Assembly (NCBI GenBank): GCA_003157315.1
Contig: PMJE01000504.1
Coordinates: 1 to 5,834 of the forward strand
DNA: 5,834 nucleotides
Origin: Myxococcales bacterium
GTDB lineage: Bacteria > Myxococcota > Polyangia > Fen-1088
Direction: 5' to 3'
Both the position numbers and the translations under genes were made by a program. Below are positions 5,422 through 5,834 of the stretch, piece after piece. How positions within the stretch are numbered: position 1 is the first letter of the stretch; every line of letters begins with the position of its first letter. A model generated the notes under the pieces. The model ran no database searches. It had not been told where the DNA came from and saw only the letters and a list, made by a program, of their open reading frames with translations.

Positions 5422-5832
5422 ATGTTCAAACGCATCGCGCACATTTGTCTGAACGTACGAAATCTCCAGCAGTCGCTGGACTTCTACACGCGACTGGGGC
5501 TGGTTCCCGTATTTCGCTTCACGCGCAAAGGCGCGCTCTTCGGCGTCTACCTCAAGCTCGCCGACTCGGCCTTCATCGAGCTATTCGAGGATGCGAAGCT
5601 GGAAAAGCCAGTGAACACCGGCCTCGTCCACTTCTGCCTGGAGACCGAGGATCTGGACCGCCTGATGGCTGACTTGCAAACGCGCGGCATCGCATTCACC
5701 GAGAAGAAACTCGGGTGCGACCATACCTGGCAGATCTGGCTCACGGACCCTGACGGCAACGCCTTCGAAGTCCATCACTACACGCCGGGGAGTATGCAGT
5801 TCACCGGCGGCACGGTGGAAGCGGATTGGTAA
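5422..5832 (+). CDS. VOC family (glyoxalase/dioxygenase-fold) metalloenzyme
   Basis: The 136-residue protein is a complete vicinal-oxygen-chelate protein (PF00903-type) made of two beta-alpha-beta-beta-beta modules. Module one is residues 1-56 (KRIAHICLNVRNLQQSLDFY ... FIELFE); module two is about 67-120 (GLVHFCLETEDLDRLMADLQTRG ... WLTDPDGNAFEVHHY). The likely metal ligands, in the glyoxalase I pattern, are His7, Glu53, His70 and Glu116. DPDGNAFEV (109-117) is a typical family ending. Related enzymes include lactoylglutathione lyase, ring-cleaving dioxygenases, epimerases and thiol transferases for fosfomycin; the substrate cannot be assigned here. The full His/Glu/His/Glu set is compatible with a lyase of the glyoxalase I kind, but the protein is too generic to name. 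The ATG is chosen because the first strand begins immediately after it. The gene overlaps the tail of the glycosyltransferase remnant by 31 bp and probably has its own promoter. Confidence 0.9.
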   Translation: MFKRIAHICLNVRNLQQSLDFYTRLGLVPVFRFTRKGALFGVYLKLADSAFIELFEDAKLEKPVNTGLVHFCLETEDLDRLMADLQTRGIAFTEKKLGCDHTWQIWLTDPDGNAFEVHHYTPGSMQFTGGTVEADW

Positions 5833-5834
5833 CT

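Larger units (their letters stand above)
5078..5452 (+). pseudogene. Remnant of a GT39/ArnT-like glycosyltransferase (internal fragment)
   Basis: The ORF encodes 124 residues, of which about 1-101 look like the middle of a polyprenyl-phosphate-sugar-dependent glycosyltransferase of the GT39/ArnT type. The telling parts are a helix end WAGYRFS (6-12), LPIPELFHGLRFLAAHDAAG (48-67, the family's P-x-P-E-x-x-x-GL pattern), GHDAYLFG (67-74) and FYPIAFLVKTPLTF (84-97, the family's YFPVAFLVKTP pattern). Whole enzymes are some 500-600 residues with about a dozen membrane helices and an N-terminal catalytic acidic motif; that N-terminal half and the remaining C-terminal helices are missing. The frame begins 2 nt after the upstream stop, has no ribosome binding site, and after residue 101 turns into non-homologous sequence (NRSGIPTVSYTRPS...) that runs 31 bp into the next gene. 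A decayed gene trimmed on both sides is the best reading; a functional short protein is less likely. Confidence 0.65.

Overview
This is a high-GC window from a Gram-negative bacterium: it encodes Omp85-type outer-membrane barrels and signal peptides. Codon use and gene style (an RNB-type RNase, a PerM-like permease, single-POTRA Omp85 proteins, a myxobacterial-looking four-helix membrane protein) suggest a delta-proteobacterial-type lineage such as Myxococcota or Binatota. That placement is inference and weak. No RNA gene, CRISPR array, insertion sequence or phage gene is visible.

Layout. (1) 1-197, minus strand: the first 65 codons of an RNB-family exoribonuclease, cut by the window edge in the middle of its metal-binding motif. 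(2) 198-386: a divergent intergenic region with a perfect 9-bp inverted repeat. (3) 387-4286, plus strand: a tight three-gene unit. An AI-2E/PerM-family inner-membrane protein overlaps by 8 bp the first of two tandem Omp85-family proteins, and the second copy follows after 8 bp. The two copies are each 457 residues, with one signal peptide, one POTRA domain and a 16-strand-type barrel bearing the RGY motif. By eye they are about 77% identical, and they clearly arose by tandem duplication. (4) 4341-5075: a secreted or membrane protein of unknown function with about four hydrophobic segments, probably with its own promoter. (5) 5078-5452: a short ORF whose first ~100 codons match only an internal piece of a GT39/ArnT-like glycosyltransferase, so most likely a gene remnant. 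(6) 5422-5832: a complete VOC (glyoxalase-fold) metalloenzyme.

How it may work together. The permease-Omp85-Omp85 unit is translationally coupled and joins an inner-membrane protein to two outer-membrane barrels, so the three products may act in one envelope process; the substrate is unknown. The genes at 4341 and 5422 each have a TATnCT-type -10 hexamer 8-9 nt before the ATG, which would give leaderless transcripts. The glycosyltransferase remnant lies between them and marks a rearrangement scar. Nothing seen amounts to a clearly new defence or mobile system. The most unusual parts are the duplicated single-POTRA Omp85 pair and its pairing with a PerM-like protein.
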